This document shows, one piece after another, positions 1 to 7,065 of a stretch of DNA of 12,450 bases. Location: NCBI GenBank assembly GCA_017941505.1, contig JAGAWH010000164.1:1-12450 (forward strand), in the 5' to 3' direction. This DNA is from Faecalicoccus sp. Lineage in GTDB: Bacteria > Bacillota_I > Bacilli_A > Erysipelotrichales > Erysipelotrichaceae. Every line of letters starts with the position of its first letter. Position 1 is the first letter of the stretch. The notes under the pieces were generated by a model. The model was not told the DNA's origin and made no database searches. It saw only the letters and a program-made list of their open reading frames with translations. The position numbers and the translations under genes are program-made.

Positions 1-359
1 ATGGCATGAATAAGATGCCGGGTGTTTACTCAGCACGCTGGATGGGGGAAGATACCAGCTATGATATTAAAAATCAGGCCATTATCGATGCGGTAAAGGA
101 TACCGTTAAAACAGCCCGCTATGTGTGTGTAATTGCCTATGTGGACAAAGACGGCAATGGATATTCCTATCGAGGAACGATTGAAGGAGAAATCTATCCG
201 GAGCAGTTAGGAACCAATGGTTTTGGATATGATCCGATCTTCTATTATCCGCCGTTTCAGACAACACTTGCCAATGTCAGCGATGAAATGAAAAACAGCG
301 TCAGCCACCGCGGGGAAGCCCTTCGTAAGTTTCTTGACGACCAGGGAGCCAATCTATGA
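1..359 (+). CDS. rdgB: ITP/XTP (non-canonical purine NTP) pyrophosphatase, RdgB/HAM1 family, 5' end outside window
   Basis: The enzyme hydrolyses dITP, ITP and XTP to monophosphates, keeping deaminated purines out of DNA and RNA. The reading frame is open from the first complete codon (position 3), so the gene begins upstream; about 118 C-terminal residues of a family usually near 195 are present. Visible family motifs are PGVYSARW near the start, GFGYDPIF in the middle (substrate loop) and SHRGEAL near the C-terminus. The catalytic acidic motif of the N-terminal half lies outside the window. An ATG at position 6 is internal, not a start, because the motif right after it belongs to the middle of the protein. 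The stop overlaps the trmL start (ATGA), which implies one transcript and translational coupling. Confidence 0.93.
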   Translation, partial: GMNKMPGVYSARWMGEDTSYDIKNQAIIDAVKDTVKTARYVCVIAYVDKDGNGYSYRGTIEGEIYPEQLGTNGFGYDPIFYYPPFQTTLANVSDEMKNSVSHRGEALRKFLDDQGANL

Positions 360-877
360 TTCACGTTGTATTGTATGAACCGGAAATTCCGGGCAATACC
401 GGCAATATCATCCGCACCTGTATGGCAACAGGCTCCGTCCTGCATTTGATTGAGCCGTTAGGATTTTCCATGGATGAAAAACATTTGCGAAGAGCAGGTA
501 TGGATTATGCCTTAAAGACAGATATCCGCATTCATAAAAACTGGGATGAGTTCGTGAAGGAAAATCCGGCTGAAAACTATTATATGTTGACAAGATATGC
601 CAAAAAGGCACCGACAGAATTTGATTTTACCAAGGAAAAAGGTGACATTTATCTGGTGCTGGGAAAAGAGAGTACGGGCATTGATAAGCATATATTGCGG
701 GACCATATGTCAACCTGCATGCGCTTACCGATGGTAGCTGATGCACGTTCGTTGAATTTATCCAATTGTGCCGCCATAATGGTGTATGAAGTGTTAAGGC
801 AGCTGGATTATCCGGGACTTTCAAAAAGCGAACAGCTTAAGGGAGAGGATTGGCTTGAAAATCTTCAACTGGATTGA
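356..877 (+). CDS. trmL: tRNA (cytidine/uridine-34-2'-O)-methyltransferase TrmL, SPOUT family
   Basis: TrmL (YibK/CspR) methylates the 2'-O of the wobble nucleotide in certain leucine tRNAs using S-adenosylmethionine; family members are small knotted dimers. The 173-residue product starts MIHVVLYEPEIPGNTGN, the typical opening motif. It carries LVLGKESTG (about residues 100-108) and MRLPM followed by ARSLNLSNCAAI (about 122-140), which form the SAM-binding trefoil knot. Length is slightly above the usual 150-165 because of a short C-terminal extension. AGGGAG at 343-348 stands 7 nt before the ATG, and the start overlaps the rdgB stop. The end overlaps the next gene by 23 nt. Confidence 0.95.
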   Translation: MIHVVLYEPEIPGNTGNIIRTCMATGSVLHLIEPLGFSMDEKHLRRAGMDYALKTDIRIHKNWDEFVKENPAENYYMLTRYAKKAPTEFDFTKEKGDIYLVLGKESTGIDKHILRDHMSTCMRLPMVADARSLNLSNCAAIMVYEVLRQLDYPGLSKSEQLKGEDWLENLQLD

Positions 878-1391
878 TTCGCTTTTTGATACAAGAAGGA
901 AGCGGGTCTTATGGCTGATTGGTTTATCCGCAGCATATTGGTTTTGGACAGATGTTTGGGAAATCTTGTTCTTTACTAAACTGACTTCCATATCCGGCTA
1001 CGAATCGTTATTTGAATTTTTACAGGTGATGGACCGCTATGATAAAACGCTTTTGATTCGTATTATCTATTCGGTTGTTTCCAACTCCCAATTAACCTTT
1101 AAGGGTATCATTCAATCCATCACGTTTATGGATCTATTCTTTCTGATGGTAACCGGATTGGTGTTTAGCCAGGAACAGATGAAGATTCATAAGAAACTGC
1201 TGTTAATGACGGAGGGCATATTCCTTATCGGTCTTATGATCTTTCTGCTTATGGGATTTCAGGCAGGAACTCTGGCCGGAGTGATCGGTATCCTTCGATA
1301 TATCGGTATTTTTGGGATCATAATGAAATTGATTCAGGCCGGAATTATTCTTTTCGACCTGATTAAAAATATAAATGATTATATTTTCTGA
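855..1391 (+). CDS. Small integral membrane protein of unknown function (TTG start)
   Basis: I do not recognise the family. The 178-residue product is strongly hydrophobic, with likely membrane segments near residues 15-37, 83-102, 112-131 and 134-165 (the last may be one long or two short helices). A polar stretch around 38-80 is probably an extracytoplasmic or cytoplasmic loop. No catalytic motif or signal-peptide cleavage site is apparent. The start is TTG at 855: GGGAGAGG at 841-848 lies 6 nt upstream, and a TTG start keeps the whole first helix. It overlaps the trmL end, so it is probably co-translated with trmL, and a small terminator follows. Its role cannot be deduced from these neighbours. 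Confidence 0.75.
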   Translation: MKIFNWIDSLFDTRRKRVLWLIGLSAAYWFWTDVWEILFFTKLTSISGYESLFEFLQVMDRYDKTLLIRIIYSVVSNSQLTFKGIIQSITFMDLFFLMVTGLVFSQEQMKIHKKLLLMTEGIFLIGLMIFLLMGFQAGTLAGVIGILRYIGIFGIIMKLIQAGIILFDLIKNINDYIF

Positions 1392-1393
1392 TT

Positions 1394-1414
1394 TCCCCTT
1401 TCAAGGGGATTTTT
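1394..1414 (+). terminator. Short intrinsic terminator after the rdgB-trmL-membrane protein genes
   Basis: Stem TCCCCT (1394-1399) pairs with AGGGGA (1404-1409) around a TTCA loop, followed by a run of five T. It starts 3 nt after the TGA stop of the membrane-protein gene. The stem is short, so termination may be partial and some transcription may enter the downstream M16 pair, which has no obvious promoter of its own in the remaining 30 bp. Confidence 0.6.
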
Positions 1415-1443
1415 ACTCCACTCAAGATTGTGAGGTATGAATT

Positions 1444-2643
1444 ATGTATATTATTGAAACAGAGAAATTTACAGATACATTTGTTTCGATTCGAACAATA
1501 TTGCCGCTTAAGAAAGAAACGATAACGGCAATGAATTTGCTGCTGATCATGATGAAGTCCAGAACGAAAAAGTATCCGACCAAAGATGCTTTGAGCAATG
1601 CCTTAAGCCGTGCTTATGATATGCGGGCTTCATCCGGCCTTGCCGGTTATGGAAAATGTCTGGTGTTTAATACGAAGTTTCAATTTATCCGCCCGGACTG
1701 GATTGACGAAAAAGATTATAAAGATCGAATTCTGGATATCATGGATCAGCTTTTACATCAGATTGTACTGGAAGAAGATATGTTAGATGAGGCAAAGTTT
1801 CTGTTAGAGAATCGTATAGATCGGATGATGGATGATCCGGATTATCTTGCGATTAACAATGCGCTGTCTCTGGCTGCGCCAAACCATAACTTATCCATTT
1901 CCATGAATGGATATAAAGAGGATATTGCAGATATCACACTCGACAAGATCAAAGATTTATATGAAATGGTGTGCAAGGCACCTAAATATGTCTATATGTG
2001 TGGCAAGATTGTTCCGGAGATTAAAGCGTATCTGGAAAAAATCGATACCAAGGGAAAGATTCAGAGCAATTATGAATTGATTCCGGCTATAGACTGTAAA
2101 GAAAAGATTTTAACCAAGGATATTTCGCAGACATCGATTTCTATGATCTATGCCACCGGCATCGATTTTAAATCGGATTTATATTATCCGCTGTTAATGG
2201 CAAACTCTATTTTCGGACAGAATGCGATGAGCCTTTTGTTTCAAACCGTTCGAGAAAAATACAGTTATTGTTACAACATATCTTCCGGATTGCTTCGCTT
2301 TGATGGAGCTTTGATGGTAACTGTAGGAACCCAGCGAGAAAATGTGGAAAAGGTCATCGAACTAACGGACAAACAGTTAGATCTCTTAGTAAGCGGTGAT
2401 TGGGATGATGATCTTCTCGATATTGCCAAAAAAGATTTGATTGATTCCTTAGCTACCCAGCAGGATTATCCGGCATCTATGATCGAACAGGAATTTTTAG
2501 ATACGATGTTAGAAAGACAAACAACACCGGAAGAAAGATTGGAAGCAATACATTCCGTCACAAAGGAGCAGGTATGTACTGCAGCCTCATATTGGAAAAA
2601 GGTATCGTGCGCAATCGTTCAGGAGGAAGATGATGAAGTATAA
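1444..2643 (+). CDS. M16 peptidase-like protein, YfmF type (no zinc motif)
   Basis: The 399-residue product has the fold signature of an insulinase/M16-like protein but no HxxEH motif, so it is probably the non-catalytic partner of the following gene. Such pairs are annotated in Firmicutes as YfmF/YfmH, sometimes as proteins associated with 5-aminopentanol modification of EF-P; that link is family annotation, not seen here. Features include an early segment that stands where the catalytic helix would be (about residues 28-60) and a later substrate-binding-like region around FQTVREKYSYCYNISSG (about 266-282). GAGGT at 1432-1436 is 7 nt before the chosen ATG; an ATG at 1437 is too close to it and out of frame. 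The end overlaps the next start. Confidence 0.82.
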   Translation: MYIIETEKFTDTFVSIRTILPLKKETITAMNLLLIMMKSRTKKYPTKDALSNALSRAYDMRASSGLAGYGKCLVFNTKFQFIRPDWIDEKDYKDRILDIMDQLLHQIVLEEDMLDEAKFLLENRIDRMMDDPDYLAINNALSLAAPNHNLSISMNGYKEDIADITLDKIKDLYEMVCKAPKYVYMCGKIVPEIKAYLEKIDTKGKIQSNYELIPAIDCKEKILTKDISQTSISMIYATGIDFKSDLYYPLLMANSIFGQNAMSLLFQTVREKYSYCYNISSGLLRFDGALMVTVGTQRENVEKVIELTDKQLDLLVSGDWDDDLLDIAKKDLIDSLATQQDYPASMIEQEFLDTMLERQTTPEERLEAIHSVTKEQVCTAASYWKKVSCAIVQEEDDEV

Positions 2644-3919
2644 TCTTGAAATGACAAAGAAGACACTCGATAACGGGTTAACAGTAATCTTGATCCATAA
2701 GCCGGATTATGCGAAATCTTTCTTTATGTTGTCGGCACCGGTAGGGGGAGCTGATATCATCCAGTCTGTAAATGGTGAAAGAGTTGTTCGAAGAAGCGGG
2801 TTAGCCCACTATATGGAACATCAGATGTTTCGCTATGACGGTCAGGATGTATCGGAGCTTTTTGCCCGTATGCAGTGTTCCAGCAATGCCTTTACCACTT
2901 ACTTTGATACTTCCTATTATTTTCAAACCACAGCCGATATTTATGAACCGTTGAAGCTGCTGTTAAACTTCGTAGAAAATCTGGATATCACCAAAGATTC
3001 GGTGGAAAAGGAAAGAGGCATTATTCTGAGTGAATATGATATGTATGACCAGGCTCCCGAGCAGCGTTTGTTAAAGGAGACATGGATTTCTATGTATCAT
3101 AATCATCCGATGAAAGTGGATGTATTAGGAACACCGGAGGATATCTCCGATATCAGTGTGGATGATCTATCGGCTTTCTATAAGCAGAATTACGATCCAT
3201 CCCGTTTACTGTTGATCGGTATTACCGGTAAAGAAATAAATCCCATCATGGAATGGCTGGAAGAAAACCAAAAGGCTGTTCCATCCCGTGGGGATAACGG
3301 AATCCGGCGCATCATCGACAAAGAGCCGGATAGTGTGGTACGCAAAGAATTTACGGAAAAGATGGATATTACCATTCCTTATATCGCAATTGCGTATAAG
3401 CTGAAGCCGGAAAAAGATGCGATGTCGGCATTAAAGAAGGATACATCGCTGCAGATGTATCTGGATGCGCTTTTCGGTGTTAAAAATCCGGACTATCAAA
3501 AATGGCTGGATCAGCGAATCTTTAACGGAGTGTTGGGAGCGGAGTGTGATATTTCTGTAGATCATGCTTATATTCTTGTATATGCACAAACGACAAAACA
3601 GGAAGAATTCATAAAAATTGCCGATGAAACCATACAGAAATTAAAAAATGAACCGATGGATAACGAGGTCTTTGAAGCCTTAAAGGCCAAACAGTTTGCC
3701 TCAGCTATCCGCACGCTGGACCGGTTTGAGCCATTTGCGATTGATTTGATGCACAGCTACTTTGAAAAGTATGATTACTTTAAATCTTTAGAGGATCTTG
3801 GCAAATTAACGGCAGAAAGCGCATGGGAAGATGTCAGAAACCTCGATCTTACAAACCGGACAATTACACAAATTGTACCTAAATCCTCTGTTTTAACAGA
3901 AATGGATTCAAATAGATAA
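2633..3919 (+). CDS. M16 family zinc metallopeptidase, YfmH type
   Basis: Probable catalytic partner of the preceding M16-like protein; the two would form a two-chain clamp enclosing a peptide substrate. The inverted zinc motif HYMEH is at residues 59-63, inside SGLAHYMEHQMF. Downstream, EKERGIILSE supplies the probable third zinc ligand (E134) and its companion glutamate (E127), with the normal seven-residue spacing between them. The 428-residue length is normal for the M16B group. AGGAGG at 2621-2626 is 6 nt from the ATG at 2633, better than the ATG at 2630, which is only 3 nt away. The gene overlaps the previous stop by 11 nt. No signal peptide is visible, so a cytoplasmic location is likely. 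The natural substrate is unknown. Confidence 0.87.
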   Translation: MKYNLEMTKKTLDNGLTVILIHKPDYAKSFFMLSAPVGGADIIQSVNGERVVRRSGLAHYMEHQMFRYDGQDVSELFARMQCSSNAFTTYFDTSYYFQTTADIYEPLKLLLNFVENLDITKDSVEKERGIILSEYDMYDQAPEQRLLKETWISMYHNHPMKVDVLGTPEDISDISVDDLSAFYKQNYDPSRLLLIGITGKEINPIMEWLEENQKAVPSRGDNGIRRIIDKEPDSVVRKEFTEKMDITIPYIAIAYKLKPEKDAMSALKKDTSLQMYLDALFGVKNPDYQKWLDQRIFNGVLGAECDISVDHAYILVYAQTTKQEEFIKIADETIQKLKNEPMDNEVFEALKAKQFASAIRTLDRFEPFAIDLMHSYFEKYDYFKSLEDLGKLTAESAWEDVRNLDLTNRTITQIVPKSSVLTEMDSNR

Positions 3920-3942
3920 GATAGTCAATGTAAATAAACGAG

Positions 3943-3978
3943 AAAAGGACGAAACAGATAGTTTTCGTCCTTTTGTTT
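3943..3978 (+). terminator. Strong intrinsic terminator after the M16 pair
   Basis: AAAAGGACGAAA (3943-3954) pairs perfectly with TTTCGTCCTTTT (3963-3974) over 12 bp, with an 8-nt loop. The right arm ends in a T run that continues as GTTT. It lies 24 nt beyond the stop of the metallopeptidase gene. The A-rich left arm gives it some capacity in the opposite direction, but no minus-strand gene needs it. Confidence 0.85.
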
Positions 3979-4001
3979 ATTATGAGGTAAATTCATAAAA
4001 T
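3973..4001 (+). promoter_or_regulatory. Possible promoter of the SSB-like gene
   Basis: TTGTTT (3973-3978) and TAAAAT (3996-4001) are separated by 17 bp. The -10 matches consensus at five of six positions; the -35 matches only TTG. The -35 lies in the T tail of the preceding terminator. A promoter is needed here because the upstream transcript ends and the SSB-like gene stands alone. Confidence 0.4.
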
Positions 4002-4055
4002 ACGGATAAAGGCAGGTGATGATAGATGGGAAGACACCCATACCGGAGGTAAAAA

Positions 4056-4376
4056 ATGAATGTATTTTGTATGGCAGGAACGATTGAAGAATTACCGGTA
4101 CTAAAGGAAACGCCAAATGGAATTAAAACTTGTACCGTATTATTACGATGTGAAAGACCGTTTGCCAACAGCGAAGGAATCTATGAATCCGATCTGATTC
4201 AAATTGAAGTATGGCGCGGTTTGGCACAGACAATCTGCTCGGTTTCCAAAGTGGGAAACTGGATTGTGGTAAAGGGAAGGATTTCTTCCAGAATTTTGGA
4301 AAGAGATGAAAGAACGTTTTATAATTATACCTTTGTGGCAGAGCATATTGAATTCATCAAAAAAGACACCAACTAG
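4056..4376 (+). CDS. Short single-stranded DNA-binding (SSB-like, OB-fold) protein without acidic tail
   Basis: The 106-residue product follows the bacterial SSB OB-fold pattern: MNVFCMAGTIEELPVLKET at the start, a middle DLIQIEVWRGLAQ strand (compare DFI...WgklAE in SSBs), then GNWIVVKGRISSRI and a final VAEHIEFI strand. It ends IKKDTN, so it lacks the flexible linker and acidic DDDIPF-like tip by which housekeeping SSBs recruit partners. That resembles the short competence SSB (SsbB) of Bacillus in layout, but the function here is an inference; a general OB-fold protein is possible. GGAGGT at 4045-4050 is 5 nt from the ATG. The gene is monocistronic between two terminators, and its stop codon sits in the loop of the second. 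Confidence 0.8.
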   Translation: MNVFCMAGTIEELPVLKETPNGIKTCTVLLRCERPFANSEGIYESDLIQIEVWRGLAQTICSVSKVGNWIVVKGRISSRILERDERTFYNYTFVAEHIEFIKKDTN

Positions 4377-4388
4377 TGGTGTCTTTTT
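4360..4388. terminator. Bidirectional terminator shared by the SSB-like gene and rpsD
   Basis: AAAAAGACACCA (4360-4371) pairs perfectly with TGGTGTCTTTTT (4377-4388) with a 5-nt loop. There is a T run at the 3' side on the plus strand and another on the minus strand (from the A run at 4359-4364), so it serves both convergent genes. The TAG stop of the SSB-like gene (4374-4376) is within the loop. The rpsD stop is only 5 bp beyond the other arm. Confidence 0.9.
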
Positions 4389-4393
4389 GTGGA

Positions 4394-5002
4394 TTAACGG
4401 TTATAGAACTCAACTACTAACAGCTCGTTGATTGGCTGAGCTGTAAATAATTCATTACGTTCCGGAACACGTACATATGTTCCTTTTTTCGCTTCTTTAT
4501 CAACTTCTACGAAAGCTAAAGTAGAAACTGCAGCTTCGAGTGCTTCGTTGATGGCTGCCATGTTCTTAGCGCGTTCACGAACTTCAACAACCTGGCCAGG
4601 TTTAACCTGGAAGCTAGGGATGTCAACTTTCTTTCCATCAACTAAGATATGTCCGTGGTTAACCAGCTGACGAGCCGCACGACGTGTACGGGCAAATCCC
4701 ATACGATAAACGATGTTGTCTAAACGGCTTTCCAACATAACTAATAAGTTTTCACCGGCTGCGCCTGGACGCTTGCTGGCTTTAACAAAAGTGTTGTAGA
4801 ACTGTTTTTCGCTTAACTGATAAGTGTGGCGGATACGCTGTTTTTCCTGCAGCTGAATACCATAGTTTGTTAATTTGGCACGACGACCGTTTCCATGTTG
4901 ACCCGGAGCATAGTTACGACGAGTAAGTTCTTCACCTGTTTCAAGGATGGAATAACCTAAACGACGGGACTTCTTCCAAGTACTTCCTGTGTCTCTTGAC
5001 AT
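4394..5002 (-). CDS. rpsD: 30S ribosomal protein S4
   Basis: S4 is a primary binder of the 5' domain of 16S rRNA, nucleates small-subunit assembly and affects decoding accuracy. The 202-residue product matches the family from the N-terminus ([18 protein letters not shown]) through YAPGQHG and the S4 RNA-binding domain (about residues 93-155, with [17 protein letters not shown] and [18 protein letters not shown]) to the end VVEFYNR. There are no cysteines in the N-terminal region, so this is the zinc-free form. The start is an ATG preceded by AGGAGG (minus strand, 5010-5015) at 7 nt. The gene is alone on its strand, divergent from ezrA and convergent with the SSB-like gene. A long leader suggests autoregulation. 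Confidence 0.98.
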   Translation of the reverse strand: MSRDTGSTWKKSRRLGYSILETGEELTRRNYAPGQHGNGRRAKLTNYGIQLQEKQRIRHTYQLSEKQFYNTFVKASKRPGAAGENLLVMLESRLDNIVYRMGFARTRRAARQLVNHGHILVDGKKVDIPSFQVKPGQVVEVRERAKNMAAINEALEAAVSTLAFVEVDKEAKKGTYVRVPERNELFTAQPINELLVVEFYNR

Positions 5003-5166
5003 AAAAGTTCCTCCTATTGTTTTATCTCATAAAACAATAACAGTACAAATCACTTCGCGCGGTGTTATGATAGAAACTTTCAACTTATCAGCTATTAAGT
5101 TACTCATTTCGCATAATGCTCATAACGCTTGACATGAAGCTTTGTATGCTGCTATCTATTTATGCC
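5003..5166 (-). promoter_or_regulatory. Structured rpsD 5' leader, candidate S4 autoregulatory site
   Basis: If transcription starts about 7 nt after the rpsD -10, the leader is near 160 nt. On the minus strand nested pairings are visible: 5141-5145 (ACAAA) with 5045-5049 (TTTGT); 5136-5139 (CTTC) with 5053-5056 (GAAG); 5120-5126 (GTTATGA) with 5064-5070 (TCATAAC); and 5096-5101 (AACTTA) with 5082-5087 (TAAGTT). These enclose one another and give a branched fold upstream of a separate hairpin beside the ribosome site. In Bacillus subtilis rpsD is repressed by S4 through its leader. That this leader does the same is inference from position, length and foldability; I did not align it to a known model. 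Confidence 0.55.
5010..5039 (-). promoter_or_regulatory. Perfect hairpin abutting the rpsD Shine-Dalgarno site
   Basis: On the rpsD strand an 11-bp perfect stem, TATTGTTTTAT / ATAAAACAATA with a GAG triloop (5015-5039), runs directly into the AGGAGG ribosome site (5010-5015), sharing one base. No T run follows, so it is not a terminator. It probably presents or limits access to the ribosome site and is a likely final switch element of the leader. Confidence 0.65.
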
Positions 5167-5171
5167 TTGTA

Positions 5172-5200
5172 ATCATATCAAAGCAGGCAGTTTAAATCAA
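5172..5200 (-). promoter_or_regulatory. rpsD promoter
   Basis: On the minus strand, TTGATT (5195-5200) and TATGAT (5172-5177) are separated by exactly 17 bp. A TG one base before the -10 makes it an extended -10 element. It reads toward rpsD and is the best sigma-A-type promoter in the divergent region. Confidence 0.75.
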
Positions 5201-5249
5201 GAAATTAATGAGAAAACTTTATCCGAGTAGTGCATATGAAAAAAAGTTT

Positions 5250-5258
5250 TGCTATAAT
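5250..5258 (+). promoter_or_regulatory. ezrA operon promoter (extended -10)
   Basis: TGCTATAAT (5250-5258) is a perfect TATAAT with the TGn extension. No convincing -35 is found 16-18 bp upstream, as is common for extended -10 promoters. The expected start is near 5265, leaving a leader of about 25 nt with GGGGG (5276-5280) as ribosome site. Confidence 0.65.
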
Positions 5259-5288
5259 GATACTAACTATGCATAGGGGGTAGTACGT

Positions 5289-7064
5289 ATGGAAAGTGTA
5301 GCTAAGTTCTTTCAATCCATTTATAAATTCATAACGGACAATATTCCGACAGATATTTTGATTTATATCTGTATCGCATTACTTCTGTTACTTCTGCTCT
5401 GGATCGTTACCAGAACACTCAGAAGAAGAAAAGCAGAAAAGCGTTTAACGGATTTGGAAGTTGAAGTAAATGAGATTCGTAATAATCAGCTGCAATATAA
5501 ATTCAATAAGGCAACGGCTTTTGCCAGAGTCAATGATGAAATTATGGAACGTGTCAACAATTTGACACCGAAATACAATACCTGCATTGAAAATGTTGCG
5601 ACATGCGAAGATTTATTCAATGAAGCAGATGAATTACTGGATTCCAGAAAAGTTCGTAAAGCTCTCCATAAGATGGATGAAATCGAGACCATGTTAGATG
5701 AGACCAAAGAAAGAATCCGCATTGTTACGCAGTCTTTGGATCATATCTTATCCAAGGAAACTGAAGTACGTGAAGTTTCCAACGCATTGAAGGAACGCTT
5801 CCGCAATGTGAAGGCTGTTTATCAGGCAAACCGTGCATCCTTCTATGATGCAGCTGAAGTTTTTGATAACCGTATCGCTGCCGTAGAGGATGAATTCTCT
5901 AACTTTGAAGAATGGATGTTCGCATCTGAATTTAATAAGGCAAAAGAAGAGCAGGAAAGAATTTCTGCACTGGTTGATGTATTAAGTGCACAGATTGCAG
6001 CTTATCCGGGAATGTATGAAAAGGGTAAAGTTATCCTTCCGCAGGCATTGGAAGAAGTTTCCAATAACCTGGAAGCTTTAAAAGAAGAAGGAATCGACTT
6101 AAGCTATCTGAATACAGGAACCGAACTTGCCAATGTTAAGGATGACTTAGATACAGCAATGACACTTCTTAATGAAGGTCATGCAGCAGAAGCTGAGGCA
6201 GCACTCAATGCCATTGGTGATAAGGTATTAGCTTTACAGGATGAACTGGTTCAGGAAAAACAGGCTTACACAGAAATTCACAATAACCTGGATGAAAGTC
6301 TTGGAATCGTGGATGAAATTGAAGATGACTTAAGAGAAATCAAGTCATTATATGCAAATATCCGTGACCGCTTCGGTTTGGAAGATTGGACCCGCCGCTT
6401 TGCACTGGCTGACCAACAGCTTGAAATCCTGAAAAAGGAAAGAGATGTTATTGAAAAGGCAGTGAAAGAGGAAGATCGTCCTAGCAAGGATGTTATCCAA
6501 TATTACCGTGATTTCTCTTCCGAAGCTACGGAATTCCGTGCTTCTATTAAGGATATGAAGCATATGCTGGTAGGTGCTACAAGTGATGAATCACGTGCAC
6601 GTAAACAGCTTGTGAAACTGCAGTTAATCTTAAATGAAGTTCGTTTAAATGCTGCAACGCATCAACTTCCGAATATTTCCGGACAGTTTGATGATGATAT
6701 TAAGCAGGGTGAAAACTTAATCGCCCGTGTACGTCAGGTTTTGGATCATTCTCCACTTGATGTACAGGAATTGAATGCAGACTTACAGGATGCGATTGAT
6801 TTTGTTTATAAACTTTACAACAACGCAAACAACCTGATCGGCGTAGCTGTTATGGTTGAAAATGCGATTGTATTCGGTAACCGTTTCCGCTCTACACATC
6901 CGACAATGGATACAGATTTAACTCGTGCAGAACTCTGTTTCCAGAATGGTGAATACACCAACGCATTAAAGATTGCGATTCAGGCAATTGAAAACATGCA
7001 TCCGGGTGTATACGAGAAACTCGTTGCGAAAAAAGATCCGGCTGTAATGAATACAGTACAGTAA
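5289..7064 (+). CDS. ezrA: Septation ring formation regulator EzrA
   Basis: EzrA is a membrane-anchored protein of Firmicutes that acts with FtsZ at the division site and restrains misplaced Z-rings. The 591-residue product has one transmembrane helix at about residues 22-41, flanked by an arginine/lysine-rich stretch (RTLRRRKAEKR) that keeps the rest inside. About 545 residues of heptad-rich, nearly all-helical sequence follow, as expected for the spectrin-like arch of the family. About 20 residues precede the helix, more than in Bacillus EzrA, where the helix is nearly at the start. GGGGG at 5276-5280 is 8 nt from the ATG. It heads an operon: the iscS start follows its stop by one base. The syntenic link to rpsD, a NifS-like gene and thiI supports the call. 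Confidence 0.85.
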   Translation: MESVAKFFQSIYKFITDNIPTDILIYICIALLLLLLLWIVTRTLRRRKAEKRLTDLEVEVNEIRNNQLQYKFNKATAFARVNDEIMERVNNLTPKYNTCIENVATCEDLFNEADELLDSRKVRKALHKMDEIETMLDETKERIRIVTQSLDHILSKETEVREVSNALKERFRNVKAVYQANRASFYDAAEVFDNRIAAVEDEFSNFEEWMFASEFNKAKEEQERISALVDVLSAQIAAYPGMYEKGKVILPQALEEVSNNLEALKEEGIDLSYLNTGTELANVKDDLDTAMTLLNEGHAAEAEAALNAIGDKVLALQDELVQEKQAYTEIHNNLDESLGIVDEIEDDLREIKSLYANIRDRFGLEDWTRRFALADQQLEILKKERDVIEKAVKEEDRPSKDVIQYYRDFSSEATEFRASIKDMKHMLVGATSDESRARKQLVKLQLILNEVRLNAATHQLPNISGQFDDDIKQGENLIARVRQVLDHSPLDVQELNADLQDAIDFVYKLYNNANNLIGVAVMVENAIVFGNRFRSTHPTMDTDLTRAELCFQNGEYTNALKIAIQAIENMHPGVYEKLVAKKDPAVMNTVQ

Positions 7065-7065
7065 C

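Noticed and set aside
1437..1457. ATG at 1437 as start of the first M16 gene
   Set aside because: It touches the GAGGT ribosome site, is out of frame with the gene and hits a stop after six codons.
4019..4087. Small 22-codon frame (starting ATGATAGATGGG) overlapping the SSB-like start
   Set aside because: It overlaps the real start out of frame, its ribosome site is poorly placed and the peptide shows nothing recognisable.
5129..5158. Plus-strand TTGACA (5129-5134) as -35 of an ezrA promoter
   Set aside because: No acceptable -10 follows at 16-18 bp; the extended -10 at 5250-5258 is far better and the hexamer lies in the rpsD leader.
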